Positions 51,632-59,421 of a stretch of 64,000 bases of DNA are shown piece by piece. How positions within the stretch are numbered: the first letter of the stretch is position 1; every line of letters begins with the position of its first letter. The notes beneath the pieces are model-generated. The model saw only the letters and a list, made by a program, of their open reading frames with translations, did not search any database and was not told the DNA's origin. Source of the stretch: Pimelobacter simplex (GTDB taxonomy: Bacteria > Actinomycetota > Actinomycetes > Propionibacteriales > Nocardioidaceae); contig NZ_CP096276.1 of the NCBI RefSeq assembly GCF_024662235.1, positions 1,054,001 to 1,118,000 on the forward strand. Reading direction: 5' to 3'. The translations under genes were made by a program, and so were the position numbers.

Positions 51632-53110
51632 GTGCCCTCCCTGTCCGCGATCGCCCGGCGTCACACCGACCTCGACGAGGGCGACATCGCCTGGATCCAG
51701 CTGATCCAGGCCGACTGGCAGGTCATCGCGGACCTCTCGTTCGCCGACCTGGTGCTCTGGCTGCCCGACCGCGGGGGCGAGGGGTTCTGGGTGGGGGACC
51801 AGATGCGGCCCACGACCGGCCCGACGTCGTACGTCGACGACATCGTGGGGACCTTCTCGCCCGCGGGGCGTCGTACGCTCGTCGACGCGGCGTTCGAGCT
51901 CGGCCGGATCGCGCGCGAGGGCGACCCCGAGTGGCGCGACGAGGTGCCGGTGCGGGTCGAGGCGATCCCGGTGCGGCGCAACGGCCGGGTGATCGCGGTG
52001 ATCAGCCGCAACACCAACCTGCTCGGCATCCGTACGCCGAGCCACCTCGAGATCAACTACCTCCAGGCCGCCTCGGACCTGGCCAACATGATCGCCTCCG
52101 GCTTCTTCCCGACCGAGGCCCAGCGCAGCGACCACGCCGACTCACCGCGGGTGGGCGACGGCTTCCTGCGGGTCGACGGCGAGGGCCGGGTCATCTACGC
52201 CAGCCCCAACGCGCTCTCGGTCTACCGCAAGCTCGGCCTCACCGGCGACCTCACCGGCCACCGGCTCACCGACCTGACCCGCGACCTGGTCCCGCCCAAG
52301 AAGCGCCCCGACGAGGAGACCCTCAGCGCCGTCCTCGGCGGCCGGGCGCACCGCGACACCGAGCTCGGCGCCTCCAGCGGCCCCGGCGACGGCGCCGCCC
52401 TCATCGTGCGCGCCATCCCGCTGCGCCCCAAGGGCGAGCACATCGGCGCCATCATCCTGCTGCGCGACGTCACCGACCTGCGCCGGCGCGACCGCGAGCT
52501 GGTCACCAAGGACGCCACCATCCGCGAGATCCACCACCGGGTGAAGAACAACCTCCAGACCGTCGCCGCCCTGCTCCGCCTCCAGGCGCGCCGGATCGGC
52601 TCGCCCGAGGCCGCCTCGGCCCTCGAGGAGGCGGTACGCCGGGTCGGCTCGATCGCCATCGTCCACGAGACCCTCAGCCAGGCCGTCGAGGAGACTGTCG
52701 CCTTCGACGACATCGCCGACCGCCTCGCCCGCCTGGTCACCGACGTCGGCGCGACCACGGCCCAGGTCCGGGTCCGCCGCGAGGGCAGCTTCGGCGTCCT
52801 CGTCTCCGAGGTCGCCACCCCGCTGGCCATGGTCGTCATGGAGCTCATGCAGAACGCCGCCGAGCACGGCTACGACATCGGCGGCTCGGGCGAGATCGTC
52901 GTGCGCGCCGCACGCCGGGGCGCCGTGCTCGAGGTCGCCGTCGAGGACGACGGCCGGGGCCTGCCCGCGGACTTCGACCTCGACGCCGCGACCAGCCTGG
53001 GGCTCTCGATCGTGCGCACGCTCGTGGAGTCCGAGCTCGGCGGTCACCTGACGCTCGGCCCGGCGCCCGACGGGGGCACCCGGGCGAGCTTCAGCCTGCC
53101 GGTGGAGTAG
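51632..53110 (+). CDS. pdtaS: Sensor histidine kinase PdtaS
   Basis: 492 residues, soluble. An N-terminal GAF domain (about 1-150; IAWIQLIQADWQVIADLSFADLVLWLPD) and a PAS domain (about 165-285) are followed by a HisKA_2 dimerisation segment with the phospho-accepting His region EIHHRVKNNLQTVAALLRLQ (His301/302) and a HATPase (N box MELMQNAAEHGYD, G1 VEDDGRGLP, G2 TSLGLSIVRTL). This matches mycobacterial PdtaS, which phosphorylates the RNA-binding antiterminator PdtaR and, through it, responds to metals and nitric oxide. PdtaR is not in the window. It converges on whiB1, as in mycobacteria. Confidence 0.94.
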   Translation: MPSLSAIARRHTDLDEGDIAWIQLIQADWQVIADLSFADLVLWLPDRGGEGFWVGDQMRPTTGPTSYVDDIVGTFSPAGRRTLVDAAFELGRIAREGDPEWRDEVPVRVEAIPVRRNGRVIAVISRNTNLLGIRTPSHLEINYLQAASDLANMIASGFFPTEAQRSDHADSPRVGDGFLRVDGEGRVIYASPNALSVYRKLGLTGDLTGHRLTDLTRDLVPPKKRPDEETLSAVLGGRAHRDTELGASSGPGDGAALIVRAIPLRPKGEHIGAIILLRDVTDLRRRDRELVTKDATIREIHHRVKNNLQTVAALLRLQARRIGSPEAASALEEAVRRVGSIAIVHETLSQAVEETVAFDDIADRLARLVTDVGATTAQVRVRREGSFGVLVSEVATPLAMVVMELMQNAAEHGYDIGGSGEIVVRAARRGAVLEVAVEDDGRGLPADFDLDAATSLGLSIVRTLVESELGGHLTLGPAPDGGTRASFSLPVE

Positions 53111-53114
53111 CGGG

Positions 53115-53148
53115 CGGGAGTTTCGCCGGTCGACCGGCGAAACTCCCG
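53115..53148. terminator. Bidirectional terminator between pdtaS and whiB1
   Basis: A perfect 34-bp palindrome centred on TCGA (arms CGGGAGTTTCGCCGG / CCGGCGAAACTCCCG) lies just after the pdtaS stop. A second hairpin, CCGACGAA-gg-TTCGTCGG, follows at 53154-53171. Both suit termination from either side between these convergent genes. Confidence 0.85.
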
Positions 53149-53257
53149 GCGGACCGACGAAGGTTCGTCGGCCAGGCGTGAGTTTCGTACGCCCAGTCGT
53201 GCTCCCGGCAGCGTGCTGCTGCCTGGCGTCACGCCGGAGACGCGCTGGCGCCGAAGA

Positions 53258-53512
53258 TCAGACGGGGGTGCGGACGCGAGCGCGGGCGTTGCGCCGCTTG
53301 AGCGCGCGCCGCTCGTCCTCGCTGAGGCCGCCCCAGACACCGTGGTCCTGTCCCGCCTCCAACGCCCACGCGAGACACTGCTCGCGCACGTCGCAGCGTC
53401 GGCAGACCGCCTTGGCCTCCTCGATCTGGAGGATGGCAGGGCCGGTGTTGCCGATCGGGAAGAACAGCTCCGGATCCTCGTCGAGGCAGGCGGAGCGGTG
53501 TCGCCAATCCAT
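53258..53512 (-). CDS. whiB1: Iron-sulfur transcription factor WhiB1
   Basis: 84 residues, the exact WhiB1 length. Four cluster cysteines are at 9, 37, 40 and 46 (SAC, CRRC, QC); the GVWGG turn and SEDERRALKRRNARAR DNA-contact tail are conserved. WhiB1 binds a [4Fe-4S] cluster, reacts with nitric oxide and contacts the principal sigma factor. ATG 53512 gives the invariant MDWRH start; the frame is open further upstream to 53584 but that part is leader. The leader is unusual (two stem-loops, see next entry). Confidence 0.97.
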   Translation of the reverse strand: MDWRHRSACLDEDPELFFPIGNTGPAILQIEEAKAVCRRCDVREQCLAWALEAGQDHGVWGGLSEDERRALKRRNARARVRTPV

Positions 53513-53549
53513 GGGTGGGAATGCCCTCTTTCCAATGTACGCGCAGTGG

Positions 53550-53601
53550 GTGCCCGCTTCTTTCGGGCACGCGTGAAGCCGCAAAAGTGAAAGGCTTCAC
53601 G
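53550..53601 (-). promoter_or_regulatory. Two stem-loops in the whiB1 upstream region
   Basis: GTGCCCG-N7-CGGGCAC (53550-53570) and CGTGAAGCC-N12-GGCTTCACG (53572-53601) lie one base apart, 38 bp before ATG 53512. If transcribed they form tandem hairpins; otherwise the 9-bp repeats could be a regulator site. Local GC is lower than elsewhere. The remaining gap to 53716 holds divergent promoters. Confidence 0.5.
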
Positions 53602-53703
53602 ATCGCTCCGGCAAGGTTTCCAAGGATTCGGCCACGAATCAAGCAATTCTCGTGGTCTCTTGGGTCACAAAGATGCAGACCCGGGTCCGGACGAGGCGTC
53701 CTC

Positions 53704-53709
53704 TACGCT
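53704..53709 (+). promoter_or_regulatory. -10 box for leaderless membrane protein transcript
   Basis: TACGCT, then 7 nt, then GTG 53717. No ribosome binding site is present. Confidence 0.55.
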
Positions 53710-53716
53710 GGCGGCC

Positions 53717-54151
53717 GTGACCGACCGGCCCGCCGCGCGCCCCGCGCCGAACCCGCCTCCGCTCATCGTGGCCGCCTCCGTGGCCGGTGTCCAGGGGGCC
53801 GTGCTGCTGCTCCTGGCGATCCTGGAGTTCGCCAGCGTGACCTCGGGACGGCTGGCGTTCGGGCTCTCCACGGCCGGCTTCTTCGCCGCGTACGGCGTCG
53901 TGCTGATCGCCGCGGCCGTCGCGCTGTGGCGGCGCCAGGGGTGGTCGCGGGGGCCCGTGCTCATCACCCAGCTGATCTTCCTGGGGATCGCCTGGAACCT
54001 GCGCGAGCACGTCCTGCTCGCGATCGTGCTGGCGGTGGTCGCGCTCGTGGTGCTGGCCGGGATGGTCAGCAAGGACACGATGGCCGTGCTCGACGGCACG
54101 GCCGACGCCGACGCCGACGACCCGGATCAGCCGTCGGCCTCCAGCGACTGA
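53717..54151 (+). CDS. Small four-helix membrane protein
   Basis: 144 residues with a Pro-rich cytosolic N-terminus and four hydrophobic segments (about 16-36, 48-68, 80-95, 98-115), then an acidic Asp/Ala tail (GTADADADDPDQPSASSD). No family function known to me. GTG 53717 is chosen by the -10 box; the frame is open to 53660. The last 25 bp overlap the convergent sigF gene, so the two messages are antisense to each other at their 3' ends. Confidence 0.75.
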   Translation: MTDRPAARPAPNPPPLIVAASVAGVQGAVLLLLAILEFASVTSGRLAFGLSTAGFFAAYGVVLIAAAVALWRRQGWSRGPVLITQLIFLGIAWNLREHVLLAIVLAVVALVVLAGMVSKDTMAVLDGTADADADDPDQPSASSD

Positions 54152-54951
54152 CGCAGCTGGGCCAGCGTCCGGCTGAGCAGCCGGGAGACGTGCATCTGGG
54201 AGACGCCGATCTCCTCGGCGATCTGGGACTGCGTCATGTTCTTGAAGAACCGCAGGAGCAGGATCTTCTTCTCGCGCGCCGGGAGGTTCTCGAGCAGCGG
54301 CTTGACCGACTCGCGGATCTCGACGTGCTCGAGGCCGGCGTCGTCGACGCCCATGGCGTCGAGCATGCTCTGGCCGGCGCCGCCGTCGGAGTCGTCGTCG
54401 GTGGCGTCGAGGGAGAGCGTGGAGTAGGCGTTGCTCGACTCCAGGCCCTCGACGATCTCCTCGACCGAGCAGCCGATCGCCTCGGCCAGCTCGCGCGGCG
54501 TGGGGGAGCGGCCCAGGCTCTGGGTGAGCTCGGCGGTGCTGGCGGTGATCTGCATCCGCAGCTCCTGGAGCCGGCGCGGCACCCGGATCGCCCAGCCCTT
54601 GTCGCGGAAGTAGCGCTTGATCTCGCCGATGATCGTCGGCGTCGCGTACGTCGAGAACTCCACGCCGCGCTCGGTGTCGAAGCGGTCGACGGACTTGATG
54701 AGCCCGATCGTGCCGACCTGGACCAGGTCCTCGTAGGGCTCGCCGCGGTTGCGGAAGCGGCGCGCGCAGTGCTCGACGAGCGGCAGGTGCAGGTGGACCA
54801 GGGCGTCGCGGGCGGTGTCGCGCTCGGCGGGGGAGGCATCCTCGTCGCGGAAGACGACGAAGAGCTCGGCGCTGCGGCGCCGGGTCAGCTCGACGCCGGT
54901 GGGCGGCGGGGAGCCGCCCTCGGCGCCGTCCCGAGAAGTATCGGCGGTCAT
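54127..54951 (-). CDS. sigF: SigF/SigB-family stress sigma factor
   Basis: 274-residue group 3 sigma factor. Region 2: HLPLVEHCARRFRNRGEPYEDLVQVGTIGLIKSVDRFD and FSTYATPTIIGEIKRYFRDKGW; region 3: VPRRLQELR; region 4: LPAREKKILLLRFFKNMTQSQIAEEIGVSQMHVSRLL. This pattern is that of SigB/SigF/SigG stress or developmental sigma factors. GTG/ATG start at 54951 overlaps the upstream anti-sigma stop (ATGA). Several SigF-like genes are usual per genome, so the exact name is by family. Confidence 0.92.
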   Translation of the reverse strand: MTADTSRDGAEGGSPPPTGVELTRRRSAELFVVFRDEDASPAERDTARDALVHLHLPLVEHCARRFRNRGEPYEDLVQVGTIGLIKSVDRFDTERGVEFSTYATPTIIGEIKRYFRDKGWAIRVPRRLQELRMQITASTAELTQSLGRSPTPRELAEAIGCSVEEIVEGLESSNAYSTLSLDATDDDSDGGAGQSMLDAMGVDDAGLEHVEIRESVKPLLENLPAREKKILLLRFFKNMTQSQIAEEIGVSQMHVSRLLSRTLAQLRQSLEADG

Positions 54952-55364
54952 GCCGGGAGCGAGGACCGGACGACCAGGCGGACGGCGTAGCGGCCCGGTG
55001 CGGCGTCGATGGCGGCCTCGTCGGCGAGCGTCGCCAGCACCTGCCAGCCGAAGCTCTCGTAGTCCGGTGAGGACGGTGCGGCGGCGTCGGCGGCGATGCT
55101 CAGCGCGAGCCGGCCGGCGCCGAGCTCGAAGCGGCAGTCGAGGACGGCGCCCGCGTCGGCCTCGTCGAGCACCATCGCGGCGGCCTCGGAGACCGCGATG
55201 CGCAGGTCCTCGATGTCGTCCATGGTGAAGTCGACCCGGGCCGCGAGGCCGGCGGTCAGTGTGCGCAGGACCGAGGCGTACGCGCCGTCGGCGGGCAGCC
55301 GCAGCGCGACCTCGTCCGGCTCGTCGGTGACGCCACCGGCGGCGAGGGTGCTCGTCTCGGACAT
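54948..55364 (-). CDS. rsbW: RsbW-type anti-sigma factor (GHKL ATPase)
   Basis: 138 residues of the SpoIIAB/RsbW family, which bind SigF-type sigma factors and phosphorylate an anti-anti-sigma partner. The N-box-like segment is MDDIEDLRIAVSEAAAMVL; the later LSIAADAAAPSS fits a degenerate ATP-lid. It precedes sigF with a 4-nt overlap, the order seen for usfX-sigF in mycobacteria. The degenerate G-boxes suggest weak or lost kinase activity. ATG 55364 has GGAGGAG 6 nt upstream. The 175-bp gap upstream holds its promoter (TAGGCT on the minus strand at 55399-55404). Confidence 0.88.
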   Translation of the reverse strand: MSETSTLAAGGVTDEPDEVALRLPADGAYASVLRTLTAGLAARVDFTMDDIEDLRIAVSEAAAMVLDEADAGAVLDCRFELGAGRLALSIAADAAAPSSPDYESFGWQVLATLADEAAIDAAPGRYAVRLVVRSSLPA

Positions 55365-55448
55365 GCGGCTCCTCCGGGAAGGGGTGGACCAGGTCGGCTC
55401 AGCCTACGACAACGGCCGCGCCCCGAGGGGCACGGCCGCTGGTCCGCG

Positions 55449-55480
55449 GTACGACGGGCGTGGGACGCCGCCCGTCGTAC
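55449..55480. terminator. Hairpin downstream of secreted paralogue 1
   Basis: GTACGACGGGCG-N8-CGCCCGTCGTAC, a perfect 12-bp stem, 60 bp past the stop of the gene at 55540 on the minus strand. Confidence 0.75.
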
Positions 55481-55539
55481 GGCGGGGTGCTGCGTCGGTG
55501 ACCAGGGAGGTGGCCACCGGAGGTGGTGCGTGCCGGACG

Positions 55540-56115
55540 TCAGTCCAGCAGGGCGCCCAGGCCGAGGCCCACGAGGAGCGGGCGCAGGTTGAGCAGGTCG
55601 ACGACCGTCTTGAGGCCGAGGAGGTCGACCAGTGCGCCGATGCCGAGGCTGTCGAGGATCTCGCCGAGGAAGGCGAGCAGGTTGCCGTCGGTCGGCTCGG
55701 TGGGCAGCGTCGGGCCCTCGCCGCGCTCGCAGGCGGCGAACGCGCGGGTGGTGGTGGAGACCGCGGTGGCGGCCTTGGTGCGCACGACCTTGGCCCGGTT
55801 GAGCTTCTTGTTGGCCTTCTTGAGGGCCTTCTTGTACTGGACGACCTTGCGCGGGTGGTGGGCGCGCTTGGCCTTCTTGATCTTCTTCTTGAGCTTGGCG
55901 ACCTTCGCCTTGAGCTTGGTGACATTCGCCTTGGCCGTCGTGTGCGTCGACGTGGCGATCTTGTAGGCCTGGAACTGCACGGTGCAGTTCGGAGCCCGCT
56001 CGGCGGTGCGCTCCGCCGTCGGGGCGGGGGCGGCCGAGGCGACCGGGGCGGCGGCCAGGGTGAGGCCGAGTGCGACGGCGATGCCGACGATCATCTTCGA
56101 AATGGCACGGAGCAT
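55540..56115 (-). CDS. Secreted lysine-rich coiled-coil protein (paralogue 1)
   Basis: 191 residues. A Sec signal peptide (1-28, KMIVGIAVALGLTLAAAPVASAAP with an ASA-AP cleavage site) is followed by a short region with Cys44, a very basic coiled coil (about 65-105, VTKLKAKVAKLKKKIKKAKRA), a Cys near 135 and a hydrophobic Leu/Gly tail (LGIGALVDLLGLKTVVDLLNL). The lysines suggest binding to wall acids or DNA. It is a tandem paralogue of the gene at 56354, sharing signal peptide, basic core, Leu/Gly tail and 5' leader. No recognised family. Confidence 0.78.
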   Translation of the reverse strand: MLRAISKMIVGIAVALGLTLAAAPVASAAPAPTAERTAERAPNCTVQFQAYKIATSTHTTAKANVTKLKAKVAKLKKKIKKAKRAHHPRKVVQYKKALKKANKKLNRAKVVRTKAATAVSTTTRAFAACERGEGPTLPTEPTDGNLLAFLGEILDSLGIGALVDLLGLKTVVDLLNLRPLLVGLGLGALLD

Positions 56116-56173
56116 GCCGGGTTCTCCCTCCGGTGAGCCGGGCGCCGTCAGTGTCCCTCCGGACGACGACCGG
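56116..56173 (-). repeat. Conserved 5' leader of paralogue 1
   Basis: About 58 bp before ATG 56115, including CTCCCTCCGG and TCCCTCCGGACGACGACC on the plus strand, recur with few changes at 57116-57181 before paralogue 2. They hold the ribosome binding site and a further conserved block, so a shared control element is likely. Confidence 0.65.
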
Positions 56174-56296
56174 ACATGGTGCCGGGCTCAGGGGGGATGC
56201 CCGGCGGGGGTCACCCTAGGGGAACTTTGGCGGGCCGTCACCAGGAAGAACCGGGAAAGTGTCCTGGGTCACACGGGACGATGGTCCCGGACGCGA

Positions 56297-56331
56297 CCGA
56301 GCCCCCGGAGCAGGCGGCTCCGGGGGCTCGG
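56297..56331. terminator. Strong hairpin downstream of secreted paralogue 2
   Basis: A perfect 15-bp stem (CCGAGCCCCCGGAGC / GCTCCGGGGGCTCGG) with a 5-nt loop, 23 bp after the stop of the gene at 56354 on the minus strand. It would stop read-through into paralogue 1. Confidence 0.85.
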
Positions 56332-56353
56332 CGCGGTTTCGCAGCGGCGCACC

Positions 56354-57115
56354 TCAGGGGTGCAGCAGGCCGCCCAGCCCGAGCAGGTCGAGCAGGTCGT
56401 CGAGCCCGGTGCCGTTGAGCAGGTCGCCCAGCGTGCCGAGGCCGAGGCCGTCCAGCAGGGTGTCGAGCAGGTCACCCAGGCCGAGGGTCACCAGCAGGCC
56501 CTCGACGATGTCCAGCAGGTCGGTCGGGTTGGTCGGGAGACCGCCCGCGACCAGGTCGCACAGCGGCTTGGCCTGCGGGAACTGCGCGCACAGCAGTCCA
56601 ATCGGGTTGGCGGTCGAGCCGCCGGGGATCAGGTTGGCGAGCGCGTCGCACAGCGGCTGGGGCAGACCCGCGGTGCACAGCGCCTGGATCGGGCTCTCCG
56701 CGCCGTTGGCCGGCTGGCCGGCCTGGCAGCGCGCCAGCGACCGTGCGGTGTAGGTCCGGGTGACCCCGACCTGGCGGCGGTACTCCGCCTTGGCCCGCAG
56801 CGACTTCTTCGCCTTGCGCAGCTTCTTGGTGAGCTTCTTGGCCTGCTTCTTGTGGTGGGCCTTCTTGGCCTTCTTGACCTTCTTGGTCAGCTTCTTGACC
56901 TTGGCCTGCGCGGCCTTGGTCGAGCGGTCCGCGGCGCTGTAGGCCGAGTTGGCCCGGTTGTTGGCGGCGATCTGGCGGCTGCAGTCGGGTGCGTTCGCCG
57001 CGGCGGACGCGGTCCCCGCGGCTGCCGGCGCGGCGGACGCCACCGGCGCCGAGGCGAGGGTCAGGCCGAGTGCGACGGCGAGGCCGACGAGCATCTTCAC
57101 AAGGGCGCGATTCAT
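56354..57115 (-). CDS. Secreted lysine-rich coiled-coil protein (paralogue 2)
   Basis: 253 residues. Signal peptide LVKMLVGLAVALGLTLASAPVASAAP, then an Ala/Asn-rich stretch with Cys, a basic coiled coil (about 65-115, KVKKLTKKVKKAKKAHHKK) and a cysteine-containing C-terminal half (CTAGLPQPLCDALANLIPGG, CAQFPQAKPLCDLV) ending in Leu/Gly repeats (LLDLLGLGGLLHP). It keeps the plan of paralogue 1 with an added cysteine-rich segment of about 60 residues. ATG 57115 has GGAGGGAG upstream. An exported structural or adhesive role is possible. Confidence 0.8.
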   Translation of the reverse strand: MNRALVKMLVGLAVALGLTLASAPVASAAPAAAGTASAAANAPDCSRQIAANNRANSAYSAADRSTKAAQAKVKKLTKKVKKAKKAHHKKQAKKLTKKLRKAKKSLRAKAEYRRQVGVTRTYTARSLARCQAGQPANGAESPIQALCTAGLPQPLCDALANLIPGGSTANPIGLLCAQFPQAKPLCDLVAGGLPTNPTDLLDIVEGLLVTLGLGDLLDTLLDGLGLGTLGDLLNGTGLDDLLDLLGLGGLLHP

Positions 57116-57181
57116 CGCGGGGTGTCTCCCTCCGGTTGGACCAGGACGCCGTCGCAGTTCTCCCTCCGGACGACGACCCGG
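57116..57181 (-). repeat. Conserved 5' leader of paralogue 2
   Basis: Matches the leader at 56116-56173 through the TCTCCCTCCGG and TCCCTCCGGACGACGACC blocks at nearly the same spacing. The duplication therefore covered the leader as well as the coding region. No other gene is seen between here and the sodN terminator. Confidence 0.65.
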
Positions 57182-57244
57182 CAGTTCTCCCGGGCGCTGG
57201 GGGCCCGGGATGCGCTGACCGTAGGCGAGGGCACGGCCCGAGCG

Positions 57245-57284
57245 CCGGAAAAACGGGAAACCGCGCACCGGTACGGTGCGCGGT
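57245..57284 (-). terminator. Intrinsic terminator of sodN
   Basis: On the minus strand an 11-bp stem (ACCGCGCACCG / CGGTGCGCGGT, loop of 3) at 57284-57260 is followed by TTTCCCGTTTTTCC, a U-rich tail rare in this genome. It lies about 97 bp past the sodN stop. Confidence 0.85.
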
Positions 57285-57380
57285 CTCCACAAAGAGGACG
57301 AAGGTCGGGGTCGACCTAGTCCCGATGGGCCAGGAAGGTCAGGCCTTCTTGGTCTGCCGGAGCTGCGCTCCGGCTCGGGC

Positions 57381-57788
57381 TCACTTCTTCGTCTCCCAGA
57401 AGATCTCGGCGATCTCGTCGATCTTGGCGAGGAGCTCGTCGGCCTTGGCCGCGTCGAGGGTGCCCTTGGTGCCGGTCGCGCCGGCCAGCTTGGTGGCCTC
57501 GTTGACCAGCGTGTGGAGCTGGGGGTACTTCTCGAAGTGCGGGGGCTTGAAGTAGTCGGTCCACAGCACCCAGAGGTGGTGCTTGACCAGCTCGGAGCGC
57601 TGCTCCTTGATGAGGATCGCGCGGGTGCGGAAGTCGGGGTCGTCGCTGTCGTTGGCCTTGGCGATGACGGCCTTGATCGACTCGGCCTCGATGCGGGCCT
57701 GGGCGGGGTCGTAGACGCCGCAGGGCAGGTCGCAGTGGGCGGCGACCTCGACGGTGGGCGCGAAGATGCTGGTGAGACGCGAGAACAT
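57381..57788 (-). CDS. sodN: Nickel superoxide dismutase
   Basis: 135-residue Ni-SOD, converting superoxide to oxygen and peroxide in the cytosol. The nickel hook is intact: HCDLPCGVYD, whose His becomes residue 1 after removal of a 17-residue leader (MFSRLTSIFAPTVEVAA). The mature form, 118 residues, has the usual size; the four-helix body includes HHLWVLWTDYFKP. ATG 57788 has GAGAGAGGA 6 nt upstream. A TAGTGT box (57835-57840, minus) overlaps the promoter of the divergent peptidase gene. Confidence 0.97.
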   Translation of the reverse strand: MFSRLTSIFAPTVEVAAHCDLPCGVYDPAQARIEAESIKAVIAKANDSDDPDFRTRAILIKEQRSELVKHHLWVLWTDYFKPPHFEKYPQLHTLVNEATKLAGATGTKGTLDAAKADELLAKIDEIAEIFWETKK

Positions 57789-57846
57789 GTGGGTCCTCTC
57801 TCTGGTCTGGCGGGGGAACGGACGTACGGCTGCGACACTACTCGTC

Positions 57847-58209
57847 ATGGATCCGCAGGCAACGGCAGGCCGGGCGCTGGGACGCCGGATCGGCCTCGCG
57901 GTCGTCGTGGGTGACTCGATGCTCCCGACCCTGCGTCCCGGCGACCGCCTCCTCGTCACGTACGGCGTCCGGGTGCGCGCCGGGCGGGTGGTGGTCGCCC
58001 GGTTCGCGGACGGCACGCTCGTGGTCAAGCGGGCCACCGAGCGCCGGGGGAGCGGCTGGTGGCTGCGCGGGGACAACCCGGACCCGCAGGTGGGGGTCGA
58101 CTCGCGCCATCGCGGGCCGGTGCCGGACGCGGCCGTCCTGGGCGTGGTCCGGGGCCGTCTCTGGCCGCGGCCCCGGAGGCTCGGCGCGTTCGCGGATGTG
58201 AAAGGATGA
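57847..58209 (+). CDS. sodX: Ni-SOD maturation peptidase SodX (S26 family)
   Basis: 120-residue S26-type serine peptidase. The nucleophile Ser24 lies in GDSMLPTLRPGDRLL and the general-base Lys62 in DGTLVVKRAT; WWLRGDNP and the GVVRGRLWPRPRR tail complete the fold. It is shorter than signal peptidase I and has no membrane anchor, as expected for the enzyme that trims the SodN leader to free the nickel-binding N-terminus. It diverges from sodN with only 58 bp between start codons. ATG 57847 follows GACACT by 7 nt. Confidence 0.9.
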   Translation: MDPQATAGRALGRRIGLAVVVGDSMLPTLRPGDRLLVTYGVRVRAGRVVVARFADGTLVVKRATERRGSGWWLRGDNPDPQVGVDSRHRGPVPDAAVLGVVRGRLWPRPRRLGAFADVKG

Positions 58210-58215
58210 ACGATC

Positions 58216-59400
58216 GTGGCTGACACTTCCTCTTCGCACCCGTACGCGGGTGAGCCGGTCTTCGATCTGCACCTCGGCGGGAAGATGGCGACCGTACCCA
58301 CGGCCGACGTCAGCACCAAGGACCAGCTCTCCCTCGCCTACACCCCCGGCGTCGCCGAGGTGTGCGAGGCCATCGCGGCCGACCCGGCGCTGACCCGGCA
58401 CTACACCTGGGTCCCCAACACGGTCGCCATCGTCACCGACGGCACCGCCGTGCTCGGTCTGGGCGACATCGGCCCGGCCGCCGCGATGCCGGTGATGGAG
58501 GGCAAGGCGGTCCTGTTCAAGCAGTTCGGCGGCGTCGACGGCATCCCGATCTGCCTGGCGACCACCGACGTCGAGGAGATCATCGAGACCGTCGTCCGGC
58601 TCGCGCCGAGCTTCGGCGGCATCAACCTCGAGGACATCTCGGCCCCGCGTTGCTTCGAGATCGAGGACCGCCTCAAGGAGGCCCTCGACATCCCGGTCTT
58701 CCACGACGACCAGCACGGCACCGCCGTGGTCACGTTGGCCGCCCTGGTCAACGCGCTCAAGCTCACCGGCCGCAACGCCGAGTCGACCCGGGTGGTCATC
58801 TCCGGCGCCGGTGCTGCGGGCGTGGCGATCGCCAAGATCCTGCTCGCCGCGGGCATCAAGGATATCGCGGTCACCGACCGCAAGGGCGTGGTCAGCTCCG
58901 ACCGCACCGACCTCACGCCGTCCAAGAAGGCGCTCGCCGAGCTCACCGCCGACCAGTGCGGACGCCGCGGCACGCTCGCCGAGGCCTTCGACGGCGCCGA
59001 CGTCTACATCGGCGTCTCCGGCGGCACCGTGCCCGAGGAGGTCGTCGCGACGATGGCCGACGACGCGATCATCTTCGCCATGGCCAACCCGAACCCGGAG
59101 GTCCACCCCGACGTGGCCCACCGGCACGCGCGGGTCGTGGCGACCGGACGCTCGGACTTCCCGAACCAGATCAACAACGTGCTGGCCTTCCCGGGCATCT
59201 TCCGGGGCGCCTTCGACGTCCACGCGAGCGCGATCACCGAGGGCATGAAGGTCGCCGCCGCCGACGCGCTGGCCGCCCTGGTCGGCGACGACCTGTCCGA
59301 GGACCTGGTCATCCCGTCGCCCTTCGACCCCCGGGTCGGACCGGCCGTGGCGGCCGCTGTGGCCGACGCCGCACGCCGAGACGGTGTCGCCCGCATCTGA
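58216..59400 (+). CDS. NAD(P)-dependent malic enzyme
   Basis: 394 residues. It decarboxylates malate to pyruvate. N-domain: LAYTPGVAEVC, the catalytic Tyr region, VTDGTAVLGLGDIGPAAAMPVMEGKA and the Lys in it, and NLEDISAPRCFEIE with metal-binding acids; FHDDQHGTAVV follows; the NAD domain has ISGAGAAGVAIAKIL. It is the small bacterial type without the acetyltransferase tail. GTG 58216 follows AAAGGA by 9 nt and lies 6 bp after the sodX stop, so both may share a message. NADP or NAD preference is not clear. Confidence 0.95.
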   Translation: MADTSSSHPYAGEPVFDLHLGGKMATVPTADVSTKDQLSLAYTPGVAEVCEAIAADPALTRHYTWVPNTVAIVTDGTAVLGLGDIGPAAAMPVMEGKAVLFKQFGGVDGIPICLATTDVEEIIETVVRLAPSFGGINLEDISAPRCFEIEDRLKEALDIPVFHDDQHGTAVVTLAALVNALKLTGRNAESTRVVISGAGAAGVAIAKILLAAGIKDIAVTDRKGVVSSDRTDLTPSKKALAELTADQCGRRGTLAEAFDGADVYIGVSGGTVPEEVVATMADDAIIFAMANPNPEVHPDVAHRHARVVATGRSDFPNQINNVLAFPGIFRGAFDVHASAITEGMKVAAADALAALVGDDLSEDLVIPSPFDPRVGPAVAAAVADAARRDGVARI

Positions 59401-59408
59401 TTCGCGGA

Positions 59409-59414
59409 TAGCGT
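59409..59414 (+). promoter_or_regulatory. -10 box for leaderless oxidoreductase transcript
   Basis: TAGCGT, then 7 nt, then ATG 59422. Confidence 0.55.
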
Positions 59415-59421
59415 CGGCGTC

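Noticed and set aside
53640..53690. CRP-like site upstream of whiB1
   Set aside because: A GTCACA half-site is present, but the partner half at the proper spacing does not match TGTGA.
55365..55440. SigF-type promoter (GTTT-N15/17-GGGTAT) for rsbW-sigF
   Set aside because: No acceptable match was found; only a TAGGCT box is visible.
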